A DNA stretch of 64,000 bases from Diprion similis (GCF_021155765.1 NC_060105.1:12805001-12869000), one strand, 5' to 3'. Shown: positions 50,881 to 64,000, counted from the stretch's first letter. Notes: generated by a model not told the origin, from the sequence alone. Program-made: numbers and translations.

Positions 50881-51571
50881 TGCATGATCAAAAAAAGAAT
50901 CAACTTATTCGGTGGTTAAACAGAGGTTAAGTATAATATGGAGCTCATCAGTGCTTTCAACTTATATTAACCCCTGCAGCGCCTGCATCCATTGCATTCT
51001 CAGTGCATCTTGCCCACTCTATTCGCTATCACCTCTATGCTTGTCATATATTCGAAGTTGAGCCGCCCGGCCGTTATTCTAATGTATTTCCCATGTTGCT
51101 TCTATTATAAAAATTCTTATCCAAATTTGTATTCTACAAATGTTGACAAAGTGCCACGAATTTAAAATTCTTATTATATTGAGTGAGTGCGTGCACACGT
51201 GCAAATCGCAACGATGGGAAAAATAAATTAATCTGATATTCGTGTTAATTTTACGGTTAGTAGCCAAATAACATGCATGTGTCTATTAAGTAATTGGGAG
51301 TTCTTCTTTCTTGGTTATTAACATAGTTGAATCTCGTGCGACGAATCAGTAGTCCTTTGTAAAATGCTAGGCTATTGTCCTCAACAAAACATCGTCAATT
51401 GTTGCATTTCCCGCTAAAATCCATTGTAAGCTAAAACCTTAAGAAACATTTATAAGCTCGGAACTCTTCACTATTAACTATGTTCTGTTACTGCCCTTGC
51501 TTTCTTTGTTTTTCAGTCAATAGAATCCTCTGACTAATACATAATCCTTGTAATTATTAGATCACGTCAGG

Positions 51572-54500
51572 ATGGATCCGTTGAAGAAAACTACAGACGA
51601 CCTCGATCGTTCAATCCAGTTGCTGGGCTTGGGTAGAACACAAAGAACTTCGTTGTTGCGATTAGCAACTAAGAGCACAACACCTAAACGAATATCACTG
51701 CAACCAAATTTCAATCTGGAAAGGAGCTCGGATTCCCTTGAAAATGTTCCTAGAAATTTTAGCGACGAGTCCAGGTCGTTTCCGTCCGAGGCTAAAAACC
51801 CACGAATGCAGAGGTCATACTTAAATACAAAGTCATTCAATAAGTACGACCTTGAGGACTTTGATACATCTATTACAATGGCGCCACATGAACTTAGGGA
51901 TATCATGAATGCGACAGAAAAGAGCGACCTTACTCTAAGGGAGCTGATGGATGATTCGACTGCCACAGGCTTAGTATTAAAAGCTAACGAACCCTGGCGT
52001 GAAGCAAATGCTAAACTATTCCATGAATTCCTTGAAAGTGTTCAGGCACACAGAGCTGCGCCCCAAGTATTTGAAACCATTGCAGATTTCATACAGACTT
52101 GTACAGATACATTGGAAATAATGAGAGGTAGGTACAAAAAATTATGTCTATATTAATGAAATAAGGTAACGAATTTTGAACACAATACATTTTTCATTCA
52201 GATTTGCATAAAACTGTAGTGTTCTTTTATCATAGAAGCTAACAAAAATAAGGAATAATGTCATAATTAATTTCCAAGGGTCATATCAATGAAAAGCAGA
52301 ATAGCCCATTCGGTTTTCTCTTAGTAGCTATGAAAAGAGATGTGATTGATATTTTTTGCAATAAGAGTGTATTAAAAAGAACTTTGATTCTTGAAGATTA
52401 GATTTCACTTATGCTTAATATATTTAATGATGCTATCTCAAAATTGTAACAACATAAAGTGTAATCTTAAAGAATTTTCATGTTGAATAGGTATGCAGTC
52501 AAAGGTGGAAAACACTCAAGTATCTGAGGAAGAGATCAACCTTGAAAATGAGAGAAATACTTGGCGTTTAGTGTACTGCTTGTACCAACACCGCGTTAAC
52601 TCCTCAAACTTTGAGTCAAAAATAGACTTGGAACTGAAATCGAATATCTCAGAAAAGGATGTGATTGAGAATTTGTACAGAAATGAACCCTCGATTACTG
52701 AGTATCAGCTAATAGTTGATTGGTTGGAAAAAAACGCTTCTGATCAAGCTGATAGTTTGCCAATGATGGAACATTTTACCGATAAAACTGTAGCATGGGA
52801 AAATACTCTTCATCAGCTACAAAATCGGAATACGGGAATCACCTTCAAATCATCTCGGCCTATAGTAACGTCCTTAGACCCCGATGCACCGATACGAGAA
52901 GGCAAGCCTTTACACGACTTGGACAAAGAAGACGATGTTAGATTAGAAAAAAGAATGTATTTAGAGGTATTTAATATTCTCCTAGAGAAGAATCATCTTC
53001 ACTTATACGATCTCGTTTGCACAATTTTTTTTGCGAATTTACTGACAATATTCATGCATCCGTAAAATTTCAGATGACTTTGTGCCGATGTATATAGAAT
53101 CCCTGAAGCTTTTTCATATTTTTTTTTTTTGTCGAATAATGTCCTTCTTAAAAATTGATATTCAATCGTTTCTCAACTTTGAATTATTTCTGGATGATTA
53201 CAATCATATTATTTGTTACAAATATCGTCAAACAAAATCATTTAAGCACTCTTTATAATTCCTAGTGTGTAATGTGCACTGTATCTATCAACGAATTACT
53301 TGGTAGGATGTTACTTTTTCATATTCAGCCAAAATTTTTCTTAGTTTAGCCTGACTTTGCATGTCGAAACTAAAAAAAATGTTTATATAGGTAAGATGCG
53401 GACGCTTGCAGAAGGCACAGTCCCTATCTGTTCATTGTGGTCAACCGTGGCGAGCTGCCTGCCTATTAGGATGGACACCGCATCATGATCCAAACTACAC
53501 TAATCCCATCAATAACACAAAACTTCCAATTGAAGGTAATCCTAACAGGAGCTTGTGGAAGTTATGTGCATGGGAGTTATCGCAAGATAATCGTGTAGGT
53601 AAGTAAACAGTTGGATCGTGAAACTTTTGTTTTCAACTTGAAGTTATGTTACTCAAGTTGAAATTTTAAATTATTTACTTATACAATTTATTCAAGCATC
53701 TTTTTTTGCTGAATTATTTCAGGCGAACATTATCGTGCCATATACGCAAGTTTGTGTGGGAATCTTAATCAGCTGTTGTGTGTATCAAAGTCTTGGCAAG
53801 ACGCTTTATGGGCACATGTCAAAACGTTGCTAGATATCAAAGTAGAAAAAGAGATGAGAGCTGAAGTTTTAAAGAGCTACACGCCAATGCCGGAAGAGTA
53901 CTGGAAAAATGAGATGACAATTGAAGATGTATTCGATGCATTGCAAGCCTCTAAACATTCAAGTATTCGAACGCAATCCCACAAGCCTGATCATTTGATA
54001 CAAAAGTATTTGATACTTGATGAAATTCCAAAGCTAATGGAAGAAATTGAGGCATTTGTAGACTCTGGTACCTGCACGTCACAATTCCTACGTTTTGTCG
54101 CCCATTTAACGCTTTTTTTGAGACAAATTGGTAAAACTGCCAATGAGAGAATAGAGCACAGGATATTAACTACTTATGTACACGTTTTAATCGAAATGGG
54201 TGACCCGAATTTAGTTGCGTTTTACACAGCCACTCTTCCGCAAGTGGAGCAAGTAACAACCTATGCTAAATATTTGGAAAGTATACACGAATATGAACTC
54301 CGCAAACAGTGCCTTGCTGCAGCAGAGTTAACCAATTTACATGTGGAGGCAATCACCAAAATGGTCGTTGAAAATATACGACAGAAAAATCAAGAAGTCA
54401 GCTCTTCGGATTTGAAAGGCGGTGTTACAGAAGCTGATCAAGAAAAAATTGATGCGCTTGACTGGGTTGTATTCTATCAAAGTCAGCGAGAGGAAGCTTT

Positions 54501-56539
54501 ATGGCAAGCCAATGCTTTGATCCGGTATTTTCTTTCTCTCGAGAAAATTGATGCTGCTAGGAAAGCATTGAACAAGGTAAAGTAAATTATTGTATGCCAA
54601 GCGTGTTTGTGCTAACTTCAATTGTTTTCTATATCAAAGACTTTGGAAAAATTATGAAATATGTAGACTTTAAGCCATTTTCATCTATATGAATGAAAAT
54701 GTCGAGCTTTATCTTTCGACAGTTAAGTCTACATTAATGTCAACATTTGAAGTATTGGCTAAAATAAAAATTTTGTTATTCACCTACCTTCATCTAAAAC
54801 TTGAAAGTCGGTCTTAATTTTTTCAAACAGTCAAGCAAAGTAAATACTTCAATTTTAACTTTGTACCGCGCTACTATTGCAGATTCCCATGGATTCGATC
54901 GAGGTGATTATGACGGAATACCCCTCTATGGAAGGAACAATGGCCAATCTGACAATGTCAAACAATTTGCCGAAGAAAGCATCAGTATCGATTCGCGAAT
55001 ATTTATGTTACAAAGCGTACTTAGATGCGCAGGAAGGTTTCACAGAATGGTTCACACATTTTCATCATGGAAAACCCAGCCCTCCGCCAGATTTACCAAT
55101 GTACGCAACGTTTACGGAAAAAGTTGCTCACGATCATAAGAAGGCTCAATATAACTCTGAGCTGGAAAGATGGAAGTGCACCATGCAGCATCACACTAAA
55201 GTACGTTTTTTAGAAGCAGAAAATAAAAGTAAACTATAATATATCGTCACTTTGTCAGTGTAAATATCGAAGGGTCACAAGTAACAGAAACCATGGCGAA
55301 ACCAGAGCAAAATTCATGGCATTGTACTATGAGTGCAAGAGAGCAAGGAAGTCGGCGTATTTTATCTATCCCGATGAATACTCCACCATCTCCTCTCTGT
55401 GTGGGGAAGCCCACGTGATTTCACCTAGCATTGGATGGTCACTATTCCCAATTTTATTGTAACTTCACTATGTGGTGGTACTCTCACTCTCATAGAAGTG
55501 TCCATATTTTTCTGTTGCTCTATATCGCTGACAGTTCCGAAGTAGGGAGTCTTTGAATTTGTAATTTTCGGGCCACTTCGACAAAGCTGAAAAATTTATG
55601 AAGTCTTCTATGCAAAATCGCAATAATTTTAAAAACTTGCAAAAATCGGCTCGATATGTTGTTCCAGTTTTTTCAGGACACTCTGAAACATCTCAATAAA
55701 ATTACAGTAGATTCTATAAAAATATCACAGTTTGACGGTTTCTAACTTTGGAATGGTGAGTAATGTTGGGGAATAAAGAAATGTGGGTGTTAATATTTAT
55801 GAGAATTACCGCATATTGATATTGCAACAAAATTGGAAATAGTAACCATCCTATGAGAGGTGAAAAATCCTTTGGAATGCACATTTTTTGCTGAACTGAG
55901 AAATCCATACTATATGACAAATATGGCACACGACGTAGGGATAGTAATTCTGTGAAATAGAGTATACATTTGTATTCAGGTTTGATTACTCACATTTCTA
56001 ATATTTGGATGTACTTTCTGTTCAGGCTGTAAAGCAACTCCTATTCAACGTTTTATTATTCCCTGACGGAGGATGGCTTGTTGATTCAAACTACAACAAT
56101 GAGGAGCTCTTATCTCACGAAGAGGAGTTGCGAGAAAATCAAATGGCAAATTTACGAAAATTGTGTATTCCAAAAATTGCTTTGCTACTACATTCCGTGA
56201 TGTCGGAAATGGGTGAACATGCAGATTGCGTTCAATTGGCCGACATATTGGCCTCCGAGCAACACAAGCTCTACAAGGTATTTTGCGAACAATACTTGTG
56301 CCTGTAATATTTAACTATTATTGGATAGTGTTTCCAGAAGATTTGGTAAGCCAGGTCTTACGTCGCTGTGTCCAGCTAAGTTGACTAAATTTGTTCAATT
56401 TTCCACTGTTTTAAAAAATATTTTGCTTATTTTTTAGGTATTTCCCAAAGAACGGCTTCGGGACGTCTTCCAAAAAATTTGCGAGTCATCTCTAGTGTTG
56501 ATGGATCAGAAAAAGGATCCCTGGGGGTATCCAAAATGA
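51572..56539 (+). CDS. Nup107: Nuclear pore complex protein Nup107, 7 exons, 921 aa
   Basis: Exons: 51572-52127, 52491-52966, 53391-53598, 53723-54576, 54883-55200, 56026-56277 and 56438-56539 (stop TGA 56537-56539). Introns are GT-AG and in phase. The product is 921 residues; the human protein has 925. Conserved Nup84/Nup107-family blocks appear in order: ERNTWRLVYCLYQHRV, LDPDAPIREGKPLHDLDKED, RCGRLQKAQSL...GQPWRAA, HYRAIYASLCGNLNQLL, FTEKVAHDHKKAQY, NVLLFPDGGWLVD, LADILASEQHKLYK, and the tail LVLMDQKKDPWGYPK. The N-terminal 130 residues or so are polar and likely disordered; the rest is alpha-solenoid. Nup107 is a Y-complex scaffold subunit. Its C-terminus binds Nup133, and it functions in pore assembly, mRNA export and kinetochores. 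The ATG has A at -3. The exon 2/3 joint (YLE|VRCG) was chosen because it keeps the spacing of the human protein. A 5'-UTR intron probably precedes the start. No lesion is seen. Confidence 0.95.
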
Positions 56540-56631
56540 ATGAAATATTTTTGAATACAGATTTGCATCACCCGAGGATAGTTCTTTATTCGTACATTTA
56601 TTTTGTTTGATAAAGTTCGATTGTAAGAGAT

Positions 56632-56637
56632 AATAAA
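56632..56637 (+). terminator. Poly(A) signal AATAAA of Nup107
   Basis: AATAAA lies 93 bp after the Nup107 stop codon, in an otherwise T/A-rich 3' flank. It is the first canonical hexamer after the stop. Confidence 0.6.
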
Positions 56638-56689
56638 AATGAATTGAAAAAAACAGTGCTTAAAAATATTCGGATCCAGTTTTTTTTCT

Positions 56690-58419
56690 TTATTTACAAA
56701 ACCCGTTTATTGTCAACCACAAGAAGTGAATATAAAATTTGATACAATGTTTAATAAGTAATAATCATAAGGTATCGTAATTATATGGATATACATATCA
56801 AAGGTATATCCTTGGTTTTTTTATTTGTTTTTTTTTTTCAATAATCAGTGATGCGCAGTACCAGCTTCTTTGTAAAGCTACACACATTTTAACATGTTGA
56901 ATTGTAAATAAATGCGGTCACGTTATGATTAGGTATTGTAATAGGTATGATGAAAATTAATCGCGAACTTTGGTAACATGTCAAGTAATTTTAGCGACTA
57001 GAATTTTTAAGCCGTAAGTAGTATGTAGTATACAATAAAAATGACGGATAAAAAGATGATGATTAATTTGTGTGACCAATTAAGTATCAAGGTACAGATT
57101 TAAGGTGTGAAAATACTATGCGAGACTGCGGGACCTATTTTCAATATGTTTATATCGTATTTTTGTACACGTAAATCGAGTGAAAAAATGATTAAACATG
57201 TACAGAGGTATACAGTACAATAATTCAATGATAATATACATGTATAATTTTTAAATATTAATAATTTGGTTACCGACACATTTTTCTGGGAGCTATTATT
57301 AATGATTTGACACGTTACAAACATTGCTTCCTTTTTTTCTCGGTTTTTATTCTCAATTGAGTATTGCGACTTAAACAGATTTACGAATAGACTATATAAA
57401 CAAAGTAACATTCAAACAACTGGACTTTAACAGAACGTATAATTAGTTCTAATAATTATCATCCAATGGAGATATATCTTCATCGATTGTTTCGGGGCAC
57501 TCTTAATGCCTCGATTACAGGGAAAAAACAGGGCTTAAAACTTCCCTGCTTAAAAACTCCGATAGGATTTGATAGAAACGATTAGATATTTAAGAATATC
57601 ATAGAAAAGGATTCAAAATCACGATATAAAATCACATATATTTCATGTTTTATCAGAATCTTCATGTCCGATCAAACTTTTCGAGCAGGGTTACGTTGTT
57701 TCTCTCCCTAATAAAAAGATCTTGATCCCCTGAAATTAGCGTTTTTAAGATCGAAAATTAAGACGCAATGAAGTTAACGTTTTTAAGACGCATGAACTTA
57801 GCGTTTTTAAGACTGAACAATTAAGACGCATGAAGTTAGCAGTTTATAGCTGTGTATCTTTATAGGGATTTTTTATCCGTCAATGAACATTAATTAAAAC
57901 TGATCCGTAATCGGGACTAGCGCTCCGAAAAACGCATCGTGGCCTTAACTCTGCAGTACCTAAATCCACGATGCTCCTGTTTGATAAAACTTTAATATCA
58001 TTGTTACATGTGTTTTTTTCTGTTTCTTGCCGAGTATACCTAGTACTCTCAAATTCCTTTACATTTACATTTTGGTACTATAATGTATAATGTAAATTTA
58101 TTTACTTTAATTATTGTTACTGTTATCATTATTTTCTTTTTATTTATTTACCTAGCCTAACACATGAACGTTGAAAAAATGGTTGACAATGTTTGATATA
58201 ATAATTATATAATGGTATTTTGATACGCCGTAAGGAATAAATTTCGTTTTTTCTCTTTCTTTCTCATTTTCACATTTTGATACATTTTCGAAATTTTCCT
58301 TTATCTTTATTTATATCTTTTGTGATTTATTAACCGTAATATTGAATTTCTACTTTCTCTTTGTAGCTTGTAATGACAGCGGGTTAGAAGTAATATTACA
58401 TTAGTGTGTCGGAAATGAC
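56690..58419 (-). other. AT-rich non-coding stretch; possible long minus-strand 3' UTR
   Basis: No gene is recognised. If the doubtful terminal exon at 58420-58483 is real, this stretch would be its 3' UTR, ending near a minus-strand AATAAA (TTTATT at 56689-56694) just past the Nup107 poly(A) site. It contains the minisatellite at 57731-57842. Confidence 0.25.
57731..57842 (+). repeat. Minisatellite of GAA(N)TTA(G/A)CGTTTTTAAGA units
   Basis: TTAGCGTTTTTAAGA, TTAACGTTTTTAAGA and TTAGCGTTTTTAAGA occur in succession, separated by AATTAAGACGCA(A)TGAA-type segments. The period alternates between about 24 and 38 bp. There are three units and a partial fourth. Confidence 0.65.
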
Positions 58420-58483
58420 TCAAATGTTCGCTGCAGCTATGCGATGTTGGGACGCCAGCAATACTCCGTCCTCGTCATCATTA
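58420..58483 (-). CDS. Doubtful terminal exon of an unidentified minus-strand gene
   Basis: On the minus strand, TTATAG at 58489-58484 is followed by an open frame reading NDDEDGVLLASQHRIAAANI and a TGA stop (58422-58420). It sits in a small island of higher GC and CpG within AT-rich DNA, and the acidic start plus ordered tail look protein-like. Against it: the frame is only about 21 codons, an in-frame TGA lies just upstream, the acceptor lacks a good pyrimidine tract, and no earlier exon was found at higher coordinates. I do not recognise the family. Confidence 0.22.
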
Positions 58484-58561
58484 CTATAATCTCACTAACA
58501 AGATCTCTACATATTTTAGATTTTACTATAATTTCCTTTCTACGCTAATTGAATATAATAT

Positions 58562-59041
58562 CCCTAGTAACAATCTGAGTGAAAACTGCTCAAAGACATT
58601 GATCAGATTCTTCAGGTTATGTGGCAGATCATTAATCACTCGAGTCCGGATCTATCAACAGACTCTGCAGTACGAAATCTATTGGAGAATTTCAGCAAAT
58701 ATTCCGCAGTTTTTCGAGTAGACAGTACAGTATGAAGAACCTGATCTAAGAGTCCACTGACTCTGCTGTCAGAAGAAGTGACTGCAGAAATTTTACAGAA
58801 TGATGAAAAATTGTGCCTCAGAACCTTAACACAGTCTGGTAGCAGACAGCAACTAGAAAATGATTTCGCGATATCTACACGAAGGATAAGTTTTCAGTCT
58901 CTGTTCAAACAAGATTATTGGTAAAAAGAATCTTCATTGAAGGTTTACTAAAGAAGTTTGTTACTAGGGATTATGGCTCTGAAAACATAGTGAGATTCAT
59001 GACGTAGCAACTTCAGTTCACTGAAGAAGTTTGTTACTAGG
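58562..59041. mobile_element. Probable MITE with CCCTAGTAACAA terminal inverted repeats
   Basis: CCCTAGTAACAA at 58562-58573 is exactly complementary to TTGTTACTAGGG at 58958-58969 and again at 59030-59041. The right end lies in a direct duplication: about 60 bp from GAAGTTTGTTACTAGG (58953) is repeated from 59025 with only a few differences. The interior is rich in CAGACTCTGCAG-like palindromic motifs and has no coding frame. The duplicated right end suggests slippage or a nested end. Confidence 0.5.
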
Positions 59042-59082
59042 GATTATGGCTCTGGAAACATAGTGAGATTCATAATGTAGCA

Positions 59083-62000
59083 ACTAGCCACTAATTGACT
59101 AACTTAAAAGGATATAACAAAGTGAAATGTTTCAAGTAAAAGCTAGAGCTGACAGATACAGAAAAAAAGTGAAACTGAAATTTCTGAAAGTGTTTCAGAA
59201 AGACACATGACAAGACTTCGTTAATTTGCGCGCCCTTTGTTTTACGAGAAAAAAATATTGGGCGACTGACTCATATACGAGAATAAAATGAGGGCAATCC
59301 CCTTAATCAAAATCCTAACTTGTTAAAATCATTGCGGCAGTAGCTAATCCACCCCAAATTAGAGTTAAAGCTGCCTAATTATAATCAGATAGATCAGAGT
59401 AAAGTGAATTCTTTGAAAATTTCACAATATTACAAACCACCGTAATAATAAGCAATAATTGATTCGAAATAAGAAGAATAAACTAAAGTCAATGGTTGGA
59501 CAGTATAAATCAAATTGATGTGTATGAAAAAATAATAATGATGTAAAACAAAAGAGAGTGATAAGAAAACCTGCACTACACTTTACCCAGGTTTTTCCTA
59601 TTTCCGTTAACTAATTACATGGGGAGAAATATTTATCGTAGAAGCTATAGTAGAAACATGGTAGTTTAAGGACAAAATAAAAGATGGCCGAGGCTAACTA
59701 CACCTATATATTCAGTGGCTCCACCAAAAGTTTTGTACGAATTGCAATAAAAATCAGAATTACCTCAATACCAATTATTATTCAGATACGAATTTTAGCG
59801 AACAAATATAAACGTTCACGAATATGAATGTAGTAAGTCCTACTAATTTTCCATTGATCTCGGAACTACCATATATCTACTATATTACATCATCTAGGAT
59901 AGAATTTCGACAGTGCACGCACTGAACCGAACGCTGTATCACTTTCAGCACACCTGCACTGGCAAGAAAAATAGTTATTTCTAGTGTAATCGTTCCTCTA
60001 CTAGCTTTAACGAGCGAACAATGAATGCTTAAAATAGAAAATCGAACACAAAATCTCATCCACTCTCATCCCTTACACATTTGACCAAGCTTTGTATTGA
60101 CGAAATTCTTAAATGCTAAATTGGATAGCTATTATCTTAAGTCTAAATCTTTATACGATCATTGTAAGCCTAAAGTGGATGAAATACGAAATTTAGGTTA
60201 TTACTCGTTATTATCATTTCCTTTGAAATTATTGTCTACGTACAGCACGCGGGTCACAAATATGTATATATCTACCAATTCTCACTGAACAATCTGGCAT
60301 GAAAATATTCAATAAGTCTGCCATTTTTAGATCTTATGTGAAACTATACAAAGTGATGATTCTTAAAATATAAATGCCGAAACTTTGCAGATATGAGGGA
60401 AAAAATTCATTCCTTATTTCTGCGCAAAGTAGTAGAATTCAGTTCTATTGACTATTGAGCACCCACACTCACAAGACAAGGTCTTCTAAGATATCGAAGA
60501 TTTGCGTTTTTTGTAATAAACTTTGACGAAATCAATGTAAAAGAATGGTTATGACATGCACAACGGTCAGATTTCCAGGAAAAATTTGACAGTTTGACAT
60601 TCTCTTTCGAAAATAACTTTATGAAGTAAGTTTTCATGAAAGACAGGCACGAACTTTATAGGCAAAAATGAAATGGAACTTTTGTTTGGGATAATCGTGA
60701 AATTTCGATTAATTTTTAACAAAAATTTCAATAGTGAAGCTCCATCTTTTGGAAAAAAGTAAAATTTTTTCACCATTTTCCGATTTTACTTTTTCGGCAA
60801 GTCTCGTATAAGTCCGCAAAGTGATTAATTAAACAAAATCAGTACTGCCGTGCAACGAAGTAAGGAATATTTTTTTCCTTAAAGCTAGCGTGGACATACG
60901 ACGTTCATACCTTTTATTCTGTGAAATATAAAATATGAGAATGGATAGACAAATGAAATTTGTGATATCAGACTACTGCATAAAAATTAGTGGATACATA
61001 CGATACGTACCCTAAACTTTATGTCGTTATATATAGTATATATGTGTATCTGTGTTTTTAGTGTGTGAGAGTATATCTGTCATAGGCATATATTGAATTT
61101 GAATTCTTAGTTAATTCAAACTGCGTACATTTTTCGTGATTTTGTGTTTCGCAATCTTTTCATCTGAGACCTGCAATATTCTAAAATCTGCCCTGACTAA
61201 AATTTTGTAGATGCATCTTCCTCGTTTTTTATGCTCGGTTTTATTGGCATTGTCAGGTATAAAAATATTTCATGAACAAATAATTCTCAACGGTGGAATA
61301 ATAATCTCAATCCCGATCAGCAATTATTTTACTTCTAACACCGGATATGATGAAGTTTTTTAAGTTTGATTCTTTTTTTGTATCTAGGTCATTGTCTGAA
61401 TTCACGGAACACTTTTGTACCCCCACCAATTCGATTCTAAGCTTTTTTGTGTAAATAGTACACATCGCAAAATATGAGATCAGTTTATAACATAGACTAA
61501 GAAGATTTTTTGTTTTAATCTAGCACCTTAAGAATTAGATCTATCACTAATTATATTTGAGGCCTTCGTCATCTTCATGACATTGCGTGGTCTGTTATTT
61601 TTTCTTGCGTATTACTGACAATGAGCTGGAACCTTTAGCGAGAATGTCCATTGTGAAAATAATTTCCAAGATATTATATAAAAAGAAAAAACTAGGCTAA
61701 TAAAAATCGAATGCTAGTAATTTTTAATCAATAAATATCGTATTGAGAAATAAAGTGCCTTTCGGTCGAAAAATGTTTTACTGTACGTGAGAGACATTTT
61801 TATAAATTCCGCTGAATATTATTTTTAAATTTTCGTAAAATAAGTTTAAAAATGTTGTCTGTAAGTGTTTATATAGCAAAATAATTTTCGAAAAATATTT
61901 CTGTGCTTAAACTTGAATGTATATAAATTACTTTCCGTTAGCATTAAATAGATTGTGACCATATTTTAGAATACCAATCAATTCATAGCTTCATTAATTA

Positions 62001-64000
62001 TTTACTTTTATTGGCACTGTTAATTAGCATTTCAGTCAGAGAAAAATTCTCAATTTGGTTAGGGTAAGTCACGAAAAAGTGAGAACATTTTTTTGAATGT
62101 TCAGAAACTTCGAGCGTATTCGAAATTGCCTATAAAAATCGTATATCAGGTACCGAAAGTACCTGAGCGCATAAAGAAAATATTTTTTACTTTCTGGTAT
62201 TCAAAAAGCCTATAACTCGAGAAAGCCAAAAATTTTGGCTTCACATCTATTGAATTTCTCTATACCCAACGTGATCTTTGGGTTGGTACAAAAAGTTTGT
62301 CCTGAAATGCATCGATTTGGATATTATCTTTTCCCCAATTGCCTGACGTTGAACATAAAAATTGATATTTTTCTTGGAATTCTGACGATTTTTTTTTTTA
62401 AACATTACTGCACTCGTTATTTTATGTGATCTCGATTCTTCAATAAAATCGATGCCATGATTCTGACCAAATCACGAGCCAAAAAGACTTAAATAAAATT
62501 GTAATTGGCGAGGGTGCTGTAAAAAAGTGTTTCCGGAATTCAGAGATTAGAATGACTCATTTACATTTAGGAAACAGGCGTGAATAATTTGATCTTAATT
62601 CAAAATGAAAATGAATATATGTAATGACCGAGTACAGCTAGATCAGTAACTCGAGACTTTAATTAAATTAATTAAAATTATTGAAAATTGATTTCACTTG
62701 TCTCCCTGTAAGTGAAAGAAAAAAAAAATTCCAGTCACAATGACAAACCCTATTGTTATTAAAAATGTTATTTGGTATTATTGTGTCGTTAATAGGTTAG
62801 ACAAAATTTTCTAACGGTAGGAATAAACTGTAGATAGAAGTTTTTTCTAATGCAAAATAATTGAAATTTTTTTAATTCAATTGGATTATTATATGCATAT
62901 AACTATTATTACTATTTAGTTTGTAGAAACCCTAAGCCAGTTTCTTTTACACCAATTGGTGAAAGAAATTCTTGCTGAATTTTTATCGACAAAACTATCG
63001 CTTTGGTTCACCTCGATACACAATTGGAAAATAAAAAAGTAAGATCGGAAATTGTTACACAGGTTATACACGTTTGGTATGAATTTTGAAGTACATACAT
63101 CGTAGGTAACGAATCACACAACATTTCAATCAAATGATCTGAATAATTGCACGGAGAGATCGACAGACAGTATAAATACTGATTGTAAAGGAACAGAAAG
63201 TATGTAGATGAGAAAAATTTTTAATTACCAAACTTAGAAATACGAAAACCAGTAGAAAACAAAAATGTAAAAATAGTGAATCAGGGAGAAAGTCGACGTA
63301 AATGATGCATTAAAAGAATGAGAAATCTAACAATGGAATCCAACAATAGTATTCATTGGAAAGTCAGTAACTATTACTCTACATCTAAAATTAGATAAAA
63401 AAAACCACGTTGACCACGTTGATATGCATGTATAGTTATACAGTTTATCTGTTCGGTTCAGTCATACCAACGTACTTATAGATCAGTGTCAAGTTTTGTA
63501 AATAACTGTTTGATTTCTGTGATGTAAGACGTGACTAAACCGAATAAACAAACTTTATCTTTTTTGAAATTAACAGTTTTTGTCCGTTTAACGTGGGTCG
63601 GAAAATAAAAAAATTACTTTGTTCATTAAAGAATACAAATTGCATTTTTAGCAACAATTTGGTGGTTTGATATGTATGAAAAAATTGATTGCCACTTCTG
63701 GCTCTACACCTGATGCAAATTCTCTTGAATTGAACTTTAAACCCTAATTCCAATGATATAACATTTTACTTTTAGTTTTTTTTTTTTCTGTTATCTTGTC
63801 GCGATGTATCTAAATTTGAAATATTAACGTTCTGCAGAATTCTTAATTCTAAAATACTCTCAGATATGTTTTTGTACAATGATATCAGACGTTTACAAGT
63901 CAAAGCTTCGTACAGATGAAAGAGCAGAATCATTGGTAAAATATAATATTCGTTGCAGGCCGTGCGACTCTGAGTTTGGGAAACACGATACAGGATAGAC
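59083..64000. other. AT-rich region without recognisable genes
   Basis: Open frames are all short (up to about 72 codons), of biased composition and without recognisable domains. No tRNA or rRNA was recognised. It may be intergenic or the intron of a gene extending beyond the window. Confidence 0.5.

Larger units (their letters stand above)
49965..51571. promoter_or_regulatory. Divergent UQCRC2/Nup107 intergenic region
   Basis: The two start codons face away from each other with about 1.6 kb between them, so this region must hold both promoters. The UQCRC2-proximal 130 bp carry the ZNF143-like and YY1-like elements listed separately. A strong acceptor (pyrimidine tract then TTTTTCAG, ending 51516) just upstream of the Nup107 ATG suggests a 5'-UTR intron. 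A possible partner donor is GCG|GTAAAT at 50089. Splicing these would create a short upstream frame (ATGGCG joined to TCAATAGAATCC) ending in TAA before the main start. The middle holds the repeat cluster at 50395-50880. Confidence 0.5.

Noticed and set aside
59083..64000. tRNA, rRNA or microRNA genes in the right-hand AT-rich region
   Set aside because: No cloverleaf-like segment with A and B boxes and no long perfect hairpin was recognised by eye. A tRNAscan or covariance search could still change this.

Overview
The window looks like insect nuclear DNA. It is AT-rich, its genes are interrupted by short GT-AG introns, and three conserved eukaryotic housekeeping genes can be read exon by exon. 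Protein similarity suggests a hymenopteran, but that is an impression and not a demonstration.

Layout: 1-6000 is mostly non-coding. It holds one putative first coding exon on the minus strand (2313-2521), a 564-bp terminal-inverted-repeat element at 3794-4357, a second foldback element at 5591-5725, and smaller repeats. 6053-9267 (+) is a four-exon NOL11-like gene (small-subunit processome, rDNA transcription and pre-rRNA processing). 10.25-43.3 kb is one tandem satellite array of about 33 kb. Its core is exactly 90 head-to-tail units of 304 bp (14641-42000) with no net indel. On both sides lie older, divergent monomers of about 312 bp that decay outward. 43964-49964 (-) is a seven-exon UQCRC2 gene (complex III core protein 2). 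51572-56539 (+) is a seven-exon Nup107 gene (Y-complex nucleoporin). 56.7-64 kb is AT-rich and essentially gene-free, with a minisatellite, a probable MITE and one doubtful minus-strand terminal exon.

Relations: NOL11 and UQCRC2 are convergent, so the satellite sits between two 3' ends, about 1 kb from one stop codon and 0.7 kb from the other. UQCRC2 and Nup107 are divergent and share a 1.6-kb intergenic region carrying a ZNF143/Staf-like element next to a YY1-like element. The three genes belong to different processes (ribosome biogenesis, respiration, nuclear pore); nothing suggests a joint pathway.

The most notable object is the satellite: its age gradient, its segment duplications of 6, 9 and 11 monomers, its two core boundaries at the same monomer phase, and its core-specific palindromes. 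No new protein-coding system was found.
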